Assembly: GCA_030429725.1 (NCBI GenBank)
Contig: JAUIEX010000007.1
Coordinates: 1 to 49,524 of the forward strand
Direction of reading: 5' to 3'
Length of the DNA: 49,524 bases
Source of the DNA: Alphaproteobacteria bacterium
GTDB taxonomy: Bacteria > Pseudomonadota > Alphaproteobacteria > Rickettsiales > UBA8987
This document shows, in pieces, positions 27,486 to 34,916 of this stretch. The position numbers were made by a program, and so were the translations under genes. The notes below the pieces were generated by a model, which was not told the origin of the DNA, did no database searches, and saw only the letters and a program-made list of their open reading frames with translations. Position 1 is the first letter of the stretch. The number at the start of each line of letters is the position of its first letter.

Positions 27486-27881
27486 ATGAAAAAATCACTT
27501 ATCATCATCATTGGCCTTCTTTTTTCTCTTTCTGCTGTAGCTCAGTCGCCTCTCAAGCAGGCAAATGATATTTTCAAGCAGAAGGTGGAAATTGAAACAA
27601 TTCAGGAGGAGGCAGGAATTAACAAAGTGCTTATGGCTGCCCAAGAGTACCAAAAAGCCATTTCTGCTGGTGAAATGAAAGTCGCACTTTTGTGGCTTTA
27701 TGTCGCACAAAATCGATTGGACGACCACCTGAAGACGATTTCGCATGACGACGACCGTGAGCTGGGTCATTACCGTACTTTGAAGGCAACAACAGCTGAA
27801 AAAGCAAGCTTTTTAGAGGCGGCTCTCGATTTGTCATACTTTGAGATACAAGCTCTGAAAGGTCAAGCGTTGCTCAAGTAA
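27486..27881 (+). CDS. Small secreted protein of unknown function
   Basis: 131 residues from the ATG at 27486, chosen because it opens a clear signal peptide (MKKSLIIIIGLLFSLSAVAQ, cut after AVA or AQS). The frame is open 132 bases further upstream, but that part is basic and not signal-like. The mature part is helical (QANDIFKQKVEIETIQEEAG), with no Cys and no recognised domain. Codon choice is unlike the neighbours (few GCG/CCG codons), suggesting a separate origin. A rho-independent terminator lies about 110 bases downstream. Confidence 0.6.
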   Translation: MKKSLIIIIGLLFSLSAVAQSPLKQANDIFKQKVEIETIQEEAGINKVLMAAQEYQKAISAGEMKVALLWLYVAQNRLDDHLKTISHDDDRELGHYRTLKATTAEKASFLEAALDLSYFEIQALKGQALLK

Positions 27882-27989
27882 CCTGTCTCCCTGTAGTCCA
27901 AGGAGCGGCCTTCCAAAATCCGGCATCGGCCGTGATGGGAAGGTTGCCCTTGGGCACTTTTTTCTTTCCCCTCCCTATTTTCCATCCAC

Positions 27990-28012
27990 CCTGCTTCATC
28001 GCAGGTTTTTTT
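27990..28012 (+). terminator. Rho-independent terminator (copy 1)
   Basis: CCTGC, TTCATC, GCAGG, then seven T's. It is the first part of a 110-base direct repeat whose second copy starts at 28313. It suits the end of the transcript of the 27486 gene. Confidence 0.75.
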
Positions 28013-28099
28013 ATGCCGTTCTTCAGTCCGCAGTGCGCTGTTAGCAGTGTGCAGTGCGCCACTTATTGACTTCCCCGCCTACCACAAACTGCTAACTGC
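27990..28099. repeat. Direct repeat with terminator, copy 1
   Basis: About 110 bases nearly identical to 28313-28423: terminator, then GCCGTTCTTCAGT, a GCTGTTAGCAGT/ACTGCTAAC inverted pair, and CCACTTATTGACTTCCCCGC. The two copies flank a family-1 palindromic element. No coding content is seen. Confidence 0.85.
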
Positions 28100-28113
28100 T
28101 AGCTGCCTACAGA

Positions 28114-28307
28114 TTAACTCCCCCTTTCCGCCTGCGCGCAAGCGCTACGGCGAGACAAGCACGGGGGAGTCGAGGCGCGGCATGCGAGGCGAAGCCAAGC
28201 ACCGCAACTCGGTGGGGGTAAAACTATTTAGGAAGTGCAATCCGTTAGCCCACACCATGACCCCCACCCGCATCACAGATGCGGACTCCCCCGTGAAGGG
28301 GGAGTTA
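28114..28307 (+). repeat. Family-1 palindromic element, intergenic complete copy
   Basis: Same order as the carB copies: AACTCCCCC ... GGGGGAGT, GGTGGGGGT/ACCCCCACC, CGCATC/GATGCG with loop ACA, and ACTCCCCC/GGGGGAGT with loop GTGAA, ending in TTA. The first hairpin carries an extra internal stem-loop (GCGC, GCAA, GCGC within CGCC/GGCG). It lies between two direct repeats. Confidence 0.9.
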
Positions 28308-28312
28308 GCACA

Positions 28313-28336
28313 CCTGCTTCACCGCAGGTTTTTTTT
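28313..28336 (+). terminator. Rho-independent terminator (copy 2)
   Basis: CCTGC, TTCACC, GCAGG, then eight T's; the loop differs by one base from copy 1. Confidence 0.75.
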
Positions 28337-28423
28337 GTGCCGTTCTTCAGTTCGCAGTGTGCTGTTAGCAGTATGCAGTGGGCCACTTATTGACTTCCCC
28401 GCCTACCACAAACTGCTAACTGC
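28313..28423. repeat. Direct repeat with terminator, copy 2
   Basis: Second copy of the 27990-28099 repeat, offset by 323 bases, with about ten substitutions. The stretch from here to 28569 shows nothing else that I can assign. Confidence 0.85.
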
Positions 28424-28569
28424 AAACTGCAAACCGCCTCCTGCCCCCTAGGATCGACGCCTCCTTAGGAACAACGCCTCCTTTCCTCGACGCCCCACGC
28501 GCTGCGAATGCGTCGCACTTGCTTCCATTGCCGCTTGACGCACCCAATATCACCAATTATACTACATTT

Positions 28570-28797
28570 ATGACGACATTGGTGCTTGATACATATGCTG
28601 TTGTTAAAACGCTGCGTGAAAACGGCTATACGCCCGAGCAGGCAGAGGGCTTTATTGCTGCCCTTGAAAAGGTGGATACCTCCAATATCACTACAAAACA
28701 GGATCTGAAAGATCTTGAGCTGCGCATCATGATTCGTATCTATACCGCCCTGTTAGCGCAGGCGGCGCTCATCGTCACGCTGGGCAAGCTTCTTTAG
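28570..28797 (+). CDS. Small DUF1640-like protein
   Basis: 75 residues from the ATG at 28570, where the conserved-looking part begins (TLVLDTYAVVKTLRENGY). The pattern of a DTY/LR-x-x-GY start, then EQAEGFIAALEK and TKQDLKDLE, resembles the coiled-coil DUF1640 family, which ends in a hydrophobic membrane helix; here the end is LLAQAALIVTLGKLL. It is shorter than most members, with a reduced coiled coil. Function unknown. Confidence 0.6.
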   Translation: MTTLVLDTYAVVKTLRENGYTPEQAEGFIAALEKVDTSNITTKQDLKDLELRIMIRIYTALLAQAALIVTLGKLL

Positions 28798-28925
28798 TGT
28801 TGTGCCTGAGCATATGATTGATCATTGATCATAGAAGTTCAGCGCATCACCATTTCCATCATCCATCATCCTTCCTCACCCGCCAAGCCCATTGCCCCGC
28901 GCTGCCGCATGGGATAAAAGCAGGC

Positions 28926-29516
28926 ATGATTCTGCTGATCGATAATTATGACAGCTTCACCTATAACCTTGTGCATTACGCGCAGGAGCTGGGCGCGGAA
29001 GTGGAGGTGGTGCGCAATGACGCGCTGAGCGTGGATGAGGTGCGGGCGAAACAGCCGCGCGGCATCATCCTTTCGCCGGGGCCATGTGACCCGGATCAGG
29101 CGGGGATTTGCCTGGAGGTGATTGATCGGCTGAAGGCGGAAATTCCGATGCTGGGCGTGTGTTTGGGGCATCAGGCCATCGGGCAGGCTTTCGGCGCGAA
29201 GATTGTGCGCATCACCCCGCCGATGCATGGCAAAACCAGCCGGATGGTGCATGAAGGGCAGGGCGTGTTTGCGGAGCTGCCCAGCCCGTTCACCGCTACG
29301 CGCTATCACTCGCTGATCATTGACGAAGCCACGCTGCCGGCGGAGCTGAAAGTGACGGCGCGTGTGGCGGAAGGGGAGATTGGCGCGGGCACCATCATGG
29401 GTGTTCAGCATCAGAAATATGCGCTGCATGGCGTGCAATTTCACCCGGAAAGCATTGCTTCGGAACATGGGCACCGCTTGCTGAAAAATTTCCTGAACCT
29501 ATGCGGGGAGGTGTGA
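28926..29516 (+). CDS. trpG: Anthranilate synthase component II (glutamine amidotransferase)
   Basis: 196 residues from the ATG at 28926 ([18 protein letters not shown]), the standard N-terminus; an upstream in-frame ATG adds a non-conserved, His-rich tail. The class I amidotransferase triad is visible: nucleophile Cys in [13 protein letters not shown], and His and Glu in [12 protein letters not shown]. It supplies ammonia to TrpE for anthranilate, and possibly to PabB for folate. trpE is not adjacent. trpD begins 3 bases after the stop, so the two are one operon. Confidence 0.93.
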   Translation: MILLIDNYDSFTYNLVHYAQELGAEVEVVRNDALSVDEVRAKQPRGIILSPGPCDPDQAGICLEVIDRLKAEIPMLGVCLGHQAIGQAFGAKIVRITPPMHGKTSRMVHEGQGVFAELPSPFTATRYHSLIIDEATLPAELKVTARVAEGEIGAGTIMGVQHQKYALHGVQFHPESIASEHGHRLLKNFLNLCGEV

Positions 29517-29519
29517 GCC

Positions 29520-30590
29520 ATGCCAACCAACCCCACCACCAACTTTCATCAGTTTTTAGAGCAGCTTGCGCAGCGTGAAAATCTGCCGCCGCCGGTAATG
29601 CAGCGCGCGATGCAGATTATGCTGAGCGGCGGCGCCACCCCGGCGCAGATTGCGGCCTTCTTAATGGCGATGCGGATGAAGGGCGAAACCGTGGAAGAAC
29701 TGACGGCAGCGGTGGAAACTTTGCGCGTGAAGGCGCGGAAATTCCCGGTGCCGGAAGCTTTGCGTGAGCGCATCATCGATACATGCGGCACGGGTGGCGA
29801 TAAGAAAGGCACGCTGAATATCAGCACTGCCGTGGCATTTGTTGTGGCGGGGTGCGGCGTGCCGGTGGTGAAGCACGGCAACCGGGCAGTGTCGTCCAAA
29901 TCCGGCTCCGCCGATGTGCTGATGGAGCTTGGCGTGCGGATGGATGTGCCGCAGGAAGCCATGCTGGAAGCGCTTGAAACGCATAATGTGTGCTTTTTAC
30001 TAGCGCCGGATTATCACAGCGCGATGCGCCATGTGGCGCCCGTGCGGCAGGATCTGAAAATGCGGACGATGTTCAATTTGCTGGGGCCGATGATCAACCC
30101 GGCGCTGCCATCCCGCCAATTGCTTGGCGTGTATGATGAGGCGTGGATTGTGCCCATGGCGCATGTGCTGAACGCGCTGGGCGCGAAGCATGTGTGGGTG
30201 GTGCATGGCACGGACGGGCTGGATGAGTTATCGCTTTCTGCGCCATCGGAAGTGGCGGAAGTGAAGGGTGGTATTGTAATCCGCCATCACATCACGCCGG
30301 AGCAGGCCGGGCTGAAAAGGCTGGAAGATGAAACGGAGCTGATGGGCGGCACGGCGCGGCATAACGCCGCGGCTATGACGGAATTATTGAATGGAAAACC
30401 AAGCGCTTACCGTGATGCGGTGTTGTTGAATGCGGCCGCGGCGCTGATCATTGCCGGGGAGGTGGAGGATTTAAAGGCGGGCGCTGAACGCGCGGCAGAA
30501 GCTATCGATAGTGGCGCGGCGAAGGCGGCACTGCGCGGGCTGGTGGATGTAACCAGCGCAGCGGTGGAGCTGAGTTCCGATCGTAAATGA
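29520..30590 (+). CDS. trpD: Anthranilate phosphoribosyltransferase
   Basis: 356 residues. Transfers phosphoribose from PRPP to anthranilate, the second committed step of tryptophan synthesis. The glycine-rich PRPP loop is present as DTCGTGGDKKGTLNIST near residue 90, followed by KHGNRAVSSKSGSADVLMELG. Anthranilate-site residues lie in HNVCFLLAPDYHSAMRHVAPVR and RTMFNLLGPMINPA. Length is normal. It follows trpG at 3 bases. The usual next gene, trpC, is missing; the following gene is a convergent lipoprotein. Confidence 0.95.
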   Translation: MPTNPTTNFHQFLEQLAQRENLPPPVMQRAMQIMLSGGATPAQIAAFLMAMRMKGETVEELTAAVETLRVKARKFPVPEALRERIIDTCGTGGDKKGTLNISTAVAFVVAGCGVPVVKHGNRAVSSKSGSADVLMELGVRMDVPQEAMLEALETHNVCFLLAPDYHSAMRHVAPVRQDLKMRTMFNLLGPMINPALPSRQLLGVYDEAWIVPMAHVLNALGAKHVWVVHGTDGLDELSLSAPSEVAEVKGGIVIRHHITPEQAGLKRLEDETELMGGTARHNAAAMTELLNGKPSAYRDAVLLNAAAALIIAGEVEDLKAGAERAAEAIDSGAAKAALRGLVDVTSAAVELSSDRK

Positions 30591-30633
30591 TTGAAAGTTG
30601 GATCGTTTAGCCCGTGTGATCCGTTAATTGCTT

Positions 30634-31155
30634 TTACCAGTACCAATCACCGGTAAATTCATAAAGCGGGTGGGCATAATATGCATTATTCTCCTGCGCC
30701 TGTTTGGGTTGTGGCTTATTATTTGGCTGCCGCATTGTTGCTTGCGGTGGTTGTTGCGGATATTGATAGGTAATGGGGGCGGCATTATGCGCCTGATCGT
30801 AAAATTTATTGGTTTCTTTGGCGGTGTCATAGCGATGGCAGCGGTTAATATCATACATATTCTGCAGAAAAGCCATGCGCTGAGTCATGTAATCTTTGTT
30901 GCTGGAGGCGTTCAGTGCGCCCATCAGGCTGGAAACGGGAGACATTAAATGTTCCAGAGTTGCGCTGGTGGCAGCTTCCACTTCACGTAGTTCAAATTCC
31001 ACCTCATTCATTTCCAGCAGAATTTCCGGGCAAGTCAGGGTTTTATTACTATTCATCTCGCGGTAGGCAGTATGCGTTCCGCTGCTGCCAACACAGGCAG
31101 TGACACCAAAAAGGAGGCAAAAAAACATGCTATGGGTTGTTATCTGTTTCATCAT
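30634..31155 (-). CDS. Small predicted lipoprotein
   Basis: 173 residues. The N-terminus ends in FGVTAC (Cys21), a good lipobox, so export and lipid anchoring are likely. A helical middle (LLEMNEVEFELREVEAATS), two further Cys and a C-terminal Gln/Pro-rich tail (YPQQPPQATMRQPNNKPQ) follow, ending in aromatic residues (YEFTGDWYW). The family is unknown. It converges with trpD over a 43-base gap. Confidence 0.7.
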   Translation of the reverse strand: MMKQITTHSMFFCLLFGVTACVGSSGTHTAYREMNSNKTLTCPEILLEMNEVEFELREVEAATSATLEHLMSPVSSLMGALNASSNKDYMTQRMAFLQNMYDINRCHRYDTAKETNKFYDQAHNAAPITYQYPQQPPQATMRQPNNKPQPKQAQENNAYYAHPLYEFTGDWYW

Positions 31156-31244
31156 TTTCTCACGCAGGGAGGGAGAATATACCTCAAAAAAGTTAATAAA
31201 CCCTCTCTGTTTTTCCCATTTTCTTTACCTGCGGTAGCATAAAT

Positions 31245-31270
31245 GTTGCAAACTGGCAACAAAAAGTTGC
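31245..31270. promoter_or_regulatory. Overlapping GTTGC/GCAAC inverted repeats
   Basis: GTTGC (31245-31249), GCAAC (31256-31260) and GTTGC (31266-31270): the middle copy can pair with either flank. It lies between the metX stop and the 30634 gene's start, so it could be an operator for the lipoprotein or a 3' structure for metX. No T-run follows on either strand. Confidence 0.3.
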
Positions 31271-31298
31271 AAATGGAAAAATAAGCTAATTACAAAGG

Positions 31299-32450
31299 CT
31301 ATTCGGCGATAAAGCCTTTGACGGCGGAAAATAGTTCCGGCTCGTCTAATAAAAAGGCGTCATGGCCTTTATCACTGTCAATTTCCATAAAGCGGACATC
31401 CGCGCCACATCCGGCAAGCGCCTGCACCACGCGCTTGGCTTCGCCGGTGGGGAAAAGCCAGTCCGACGAGAAGGAAACCATCAAGGCACTGCCCTTGAAT
31501 GCGCCGAAAGCCTGCGCCAGGCTGCCATAATCGGCTTCCAGATCGAAATAATCCATCGCGCGGGTGATGTAGAGATAAGAGTTAGGGTCGAAGCGATCCA
31601 CAAAGCTCATCCCCTGATAGCGCAGATAGCTTTCCACCTGAAAATCTGCTTCGAAGCCGTAAGAAAAACGGTCACGATCCTGCAATTCCCGGCCAAATTT
31701 ACGCGCCAGCGCATCATCTGAAAGATAGGTCACATGCGCTGTCATGCGGGAAACACTTAAGCCCTTGGAGGGGAATGTGCCTTTGTTGAGATAATTTCCC
31801 TGCTGCCAGTCCGGGTCGGCCATGATGGCCTGCCGGCCAATTTCGTGGAAAGCGATGTTCTGCGCGGTGTGGCGGCTGGCGGTGGCCAGTGCCACTAAAC
31901 GTTGCACTTTTTCCGGGTAGCTGGCCAGCCATTCCAGCGCCTGCATGCCGCCCATAGAGCCACCCACCACGGCGTATAATATTTCAATGCCCATGGCGTC
32001 CATCAGCGCTTTTTGCGCGCGTACCGTGTCACGAATGGTGATAACCGGAAAATCCAGATTATAAGGCTGCTGCGTGTTGGGGTTGATTTCTTTCGGCCCA
32101 AAGCTGCCCAAACAGCCGCCCAGCACATTCGGGCAGATCAGGAAATATTTGTCCGTATCCAGTGGTTTGCCTTTGCCGGCCATTTGCTCCCACCAGCCGG
32201 GCTTGCCTGTGACCGGGTGGGTTTCCAGCATATATTGATCGCCCGTCAGCCCATGGCAGATGAGAATCGCATTGGATTTATCTTTGTTTAATGTGCCATA
32301 GGTACGAAACGCCATGGGGAAATGCGAAATCTCCGCACCGGAATCCAGCCGCATGGGCTTATCCGTGGCCAGAAGGGTAATATCGCCCACTTCCACCTCC
32401 CGCTGGGCGGGGCCAAAGCTGCGTTTTTCATGGGTGATTTTCAAACTCAT
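31299..32450 (-). CDS. metX: Homoserine O-acyltransferase (MetX)
   Basis: 383 residues, alpha/beta-hydrolase fold. Acylates homoserine (acetyl or succinyl) as the first methionine-branch step. Visible: CHGLTGDQY (oxyanion side), nucleophile Ser in [14 protein letters not shown], catalytic Asp in SSDWLFP and His in [10 protein letters not shown]. Acyl-donor preference cannot be read by eye. metW, the common partner, is not adjacent. It is divergent from the QueD-like gene with 45 bases between the starts; I see no SAM-II riboswitch there. Confidence 0.95.
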   Translation of the reverse strand: MSLKITHEKRSFGPAQREVEVGDITLLATDKPMRLDSGAEISHFPMAFRTYGTLNKDKSNAILICHGLTGDQYMLETHPVTGKPGWWEQMAGKGKPLDTDKYFLICPNVLGGCLGSFGPKEINPNTQQPYNLDFPVITIRDTVRAQKALMDAMGIEILYAVVGGSMGGMQALEWLASYPEKVQRLVALATASRHTAQNIAFHEIGRQAIMADPDWQQGNYLNKGTFPSKGLSVSRMTAHVTYLSDDALARKFGRELQDRDRFSYGFEADFQVESYLRYQGMSFVDRFDPNSYLYITRAMDYFDLEADYGSLAQAFGAFKGSALMVSFSSDWLFPTGEAKRVVQALAGCGADVRFMEIDSDKGHDAFLLDEPELFSAVKGFIAE

Positions 32451-32495
32451 GTCTGCTTATAGAATTTTTCAACCATTTAGGCTATACCGCAAGCC

Positions 32496-32942
32496 ATGAA
32501 GATGAGCTGCACCGTAACGACGCGTTTTTCCGCTGCCAAGCGCCTGCTGCACTGGCAGGGCAAGTGCCACCAATTGCATGGCTATCAGCACCGTGTGGAG
32601 GCCAGCTTCGCAGTGGTGCAAGCGGGTGATAGCGAATGTGAGGAGGTTGCAAAGAGCAATCAACAAAGCCTTGTTGCCGATTTTTATGTGCTGAAGGAAA
32701 AGCTCAACCAATGGCTGGAGGCAAACTGGGATCATACGGTGATTTTGCATCAGGACGATGCCGCGCTGGCGGCGGCCATTGAAACAACCACCGGGCAGAA
32801 AATTTTCCGCCTGCCGCAGGACCCAACCGCCGAAGCCATGGCGCAGCATTTAAAGCATGTGTGTGACGGGTTTTTGCCCGGCGTGCGCTGCACTTCCCTG
32901 CGGCTTTATGATGATGAAACCGCCTGGGTGGAGGTGCGTTAA
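32496..32942 (+). CDS. 6-pyruvoyl/carboxy-tetrahydropterin synthase family protein with altered metal site
   Basis: 148 residues of the QueD/PTPS fold. Family landmarks: FSAAKRLL at the usual FxAAHR-L, GKCHQLHGYQH at K-C-x-x-LHGH, VADFYVLK (usual IDF-LK), WDHTVIL (usual LDH--LN), PTAEAMAQ, and a C-terminal ETAWVEV. Two of the three zinc His are replaced (H to K in FSAAK; HGH to HGY); the catalytic Cys and the Asp-His pair remain. It may use a shifted His (the H of YQH) or have a different reaction. Queuosine genes are not adjacent, so I give no symbol. Confidence 0.8.
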   Translation: MKMSCTVTTRFSAAKRLLHWQGKCHQLHGYQHRVEASFAVVQAGDSECEEVAKSNQQSLVADFYVLKEKLNQWLEANWDHTVILHQDDAALAAAIETTTGQKIFRLPQDPTAEAMAQHLKHVCDGFLPGVRCTSLRLYDDETAWVEVR

Positions 32943-32980
32943 GCGGTTGAGATTTCTTTTTTATTTGCCGCTTTCTCCTT

Positions 32981-33155
32981 CGTCATCCCCGCGCACGCGG
33001 GGATCCAGAGCTTCTTTTATAATTGCTCCCTGCAAATTCTTCTGAATTTGCAATGGAGCGGCGCTTGCGCGCGCTGACGGCTCGGTCGGCCTGCTGGCCT
33101 CCCTCACGAACTCCTCCTCTTTTTCCTTAGTTATCCTCGCGCATGCGGGAATGAC
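32981..33155. repeat. Composite repeat with inverted GTCATYCC...CGCGC ends enclosing a family-2 element
   Basis: CGTCATCCCCGCGCACGCGG starts the unit and an inverted partner (TCGCGCATGCGGGAATGAC) ends near 33155. Inside, on the minus strand, is a family-2 element (33021-33100), including its 38-nt module at 33022-33059: arms GCTCC/GGAGC and TGCAAATTC/GAATTTGCA, loop AGAA. A GNAA-looped GC hairpin precedes the module, as in carB. Confidence 0.75.
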
Positions 33156-33165
33156 TAGGAGATAT

Positions 33166-33238
33166 TGCGAGCCAGGAGGCGAGCGCAGCCTTGAGCCCTG
33201 TCTCATGGGAAATTCAGGAGAATTTCCCGGAGACAATC
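33166..33238 (+). repeat. Family-2 element, plus-strand intergenic copy
   Basis: The 38-nt module at 33200-33237 has outer arms GTCTC/GAGAC, inner arms GGGAAATTC/GAATTTCCC, loop AGGA, AT after the first arm, single G before the last arm, and AAT after it. The upstream part is less regular than in the other two copies. Confidence 0.8.
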
Positions 33239-33247
33239 AAAGAAATG

Positions 33248-33373
33248 ACCCCCACCTGATGTTTATTATGAACACTCGCTCCGCGCATGGCGCGACCGCT
33301 CGTGTTAAGTGAGATGCAGACTCCCCCGTGCTTGTCGCGCCGTAGCTTTAGCGAAGGCGGAAAGGGGGAGTTA
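33248..33373 (+). repeat. Family-1 element, 5'-truncated intergenic copy
   Basis: It starts at ACCCCCACC (second arm of the central hairpin), continues with an expanded hairpin (AACAC ... GTGTT, inner GCGC/GCGC), and ends with ACTCCCCC ... GGGGGAGTTA. The last hairpin holds an internal stem related, in inverted orientation, to that inside the first hairpin of the 28114 copy. The gene-free stretch 32943-33446 is almost entirely such repeats, ending in a T8 run near 33421-33428. Confidence 0.8.
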
Positions 33374-33446
33374 TGTGGCGCGACACCATGCGAGGAGTTG
33401 CGCGGAGCACAGTGTGGAGGTTTTTTTTATGCCTGATTCTGCAATA

Positions 33447-34913
33447 TCAAAACTGGAAATAGAGGAAGGGGGAGTGGCTTTGCGCCACCAGCTTGGCCAG
33501 CGCCAGCAGAAACAGGGAAGCCACCAGCAGCTGGCGCACGGTGGTCAGCTCTGCCGCCCAGCTTTTGCCGATATAGCCATAATAGGCCTTGCCATGATGC
33601 ATGAAGGGAACAATCAACAGAATCAACCAGCCGATATAAATCATCCACAGGCTCAGCTCACTGATTTTCCAGCCCTGATCCGCACCAATGCGCCCGAAGC
33701 CGTTTAGCCCGCTCATGGCGTGGAGCATGGTGAAGGCGTGGCCAACATCCGGGCTGCGGAAGAAAACCCAGCCAATCATCACCAAACCCAGCGTGATCGG
33801 CCATGCCAGCAATTTGGGATAGGGTGTTTTGCGCTTGCTTGTGCCGATGATGGCGCGCTCCCAGCACAGGATCAGCCCATGCCAGAAACCCCAGGCGATG
33901 AATGTCCAGTTTGCGCCATGCCAGAAGCCGCCCAGCACCATTGTTAGCATCAGATTGATGTAAGTGCGGGCTTTACCCTTGCGGTTGCCGCCCAGCGGGA
34001 TATAGAGATAATCCCGCAGCCAGGTGGAAAGCGAAATATGCCAGCGCCGCCAGAATTCGGTGATGGAGTGGCTCATATAAGGCTGGTTGAAGTTCTCAAT
34101 AAAGCGGAAGCCCATCATCAGCCCAAGGCCGATGGCCATATCGGAATAGCCTGAGAAATCAAAATAAAGCTGGATGGTATAAGCAATAATACCCAGCCAT
34201 GCCTGCAGAAAGGTGGGGTCTGGGATGGCAAACATCTGATCCGCCACCGGGGCGACGGAATCTGCAATAAAGACTTTTTTGCAGAAGCCAAGCATGAAGC
34301 GAATGGCGCCCTCATTGAAATGCGCCATGGTGTGGGTGCGGCGCTTGAACTGCTTGGCCACGTCTTTATAGCGGATGACGGGCCCCGCAATCAGCTGTGG
34401 AAACAGGGCAATGAAGGCGGCAAAATCAATGAAGGATTCCGCCGGTTTGGCGTCTCCGCGTTTAATATCCACCAGATAGCTGATGGATTGGAAAATATAA
34501 AAAGAGATGCCGATGGGCAGAATCACATGCAGCGCGGAAAAGGGCGTGCCGCCCATCAGCCCCAGCGCATCACTCAGCGCATTCACACCAAAATTGAAAT
34601 ATTTGAAGAAACCAAGAGTCAGCAAATTGCCGGCCACACCCAGCCACAGGAAGATTTTTTGTCGCCTGACCAGCGCCGATTTTTCCGCTTTTTTGCGCGG
34701 CATTTTTGCAGGCTTTGCCACCTGCAATGAAATGACATAATTAAAGAATGTTACCCCGGCAAACAGCGCCAGAAAATCCACCCGCCACCAGGCATAAAAA
34801 ACATAACTCCCCAGCAGGATGGTGAGAGATTTCAGCCGGTTGGGCGTTAGGTAATAAGCGCCCAAAAAGAGCGGCAGGAACAAGGTGATGAAGCTGATGG
34901 ATGAGAAAACCAT
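33447..34913 (-). CDS. algI: Alginate O-acetyltransferase AlgI (MBOAT)
   Basis: 488 residues with many membrane helices. It is a membrane-bound O-acyltransferase that passes acetyl groups across the inner membrane for polymer acetylation. Motifs: ILPIGISFYIFQSISYLVD, IAGPVIRYKD, YIPLGGNRKG, and the catalytic-His region GGFWHGANWTFIAWGFWHG. Length and order match Pseudomonas AlgI. It is the last gene of the minus-strand arm, 3 bases after the AlgJ/X-like gene. Generic MBOATs also occur in other exopolysaccharide loci, but the neighbours support alginate. Confidence 0.92.
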   Translation of the reverse strand: MVFSSISFITLFLPLFLGAYYLTPNRLKSLTILLGSYVFYAWWRVDFLALFAGVTFFNYVISLQVAKPAKMPRKKAEKSALVRRQKIFLWLGVAGNLLTLGFFKYFNFGVNALSDALGLMGGTPFSALHVILPIGISFYIFQSISYLVDIKRGDAKPAESFIDFAAFIALFPQLIAGPVIRYKDVAKQFKRRTHTMAHFNEGAIRFMLGFCKKVFIADSVAPVADQMFAIPDPTFLQAWLGIIAYTIQLYFDFSGYSDMAIGLGLMMGFRFIENFNQPYMSHSITEFWRRWHISLSTWLRDYLYIPLGGNRKGKARTYINLMLTMVLGGFWHGANWTFIAWGFWHGLILCWERAIIGTSKRKTPYPKLLAWPITLGLVMIGWVFFRSPDVGHAFTMLHAMSGLNGFGRIGADQGWKISELSLWMIYIGWLILLIVPFMHHGKAYYGYIGKSWAAELTTVRQLLVASLFLLALAKLVAQSHSPFLYFQF

Positions 34914-34916
34914 GAT

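Noticed and set aside
28047..28451. Plus-strand open frame across the repeat region
   Set aside because: It runs through two terminator-bearing repeats and a palindromic element; no independent protein features.
32451..32495. SAM-II riboswitch upstream of metX
   Set aside because: Only 45 bases separate the divergent starts and I could not fit the conserved pseudoknot elements.
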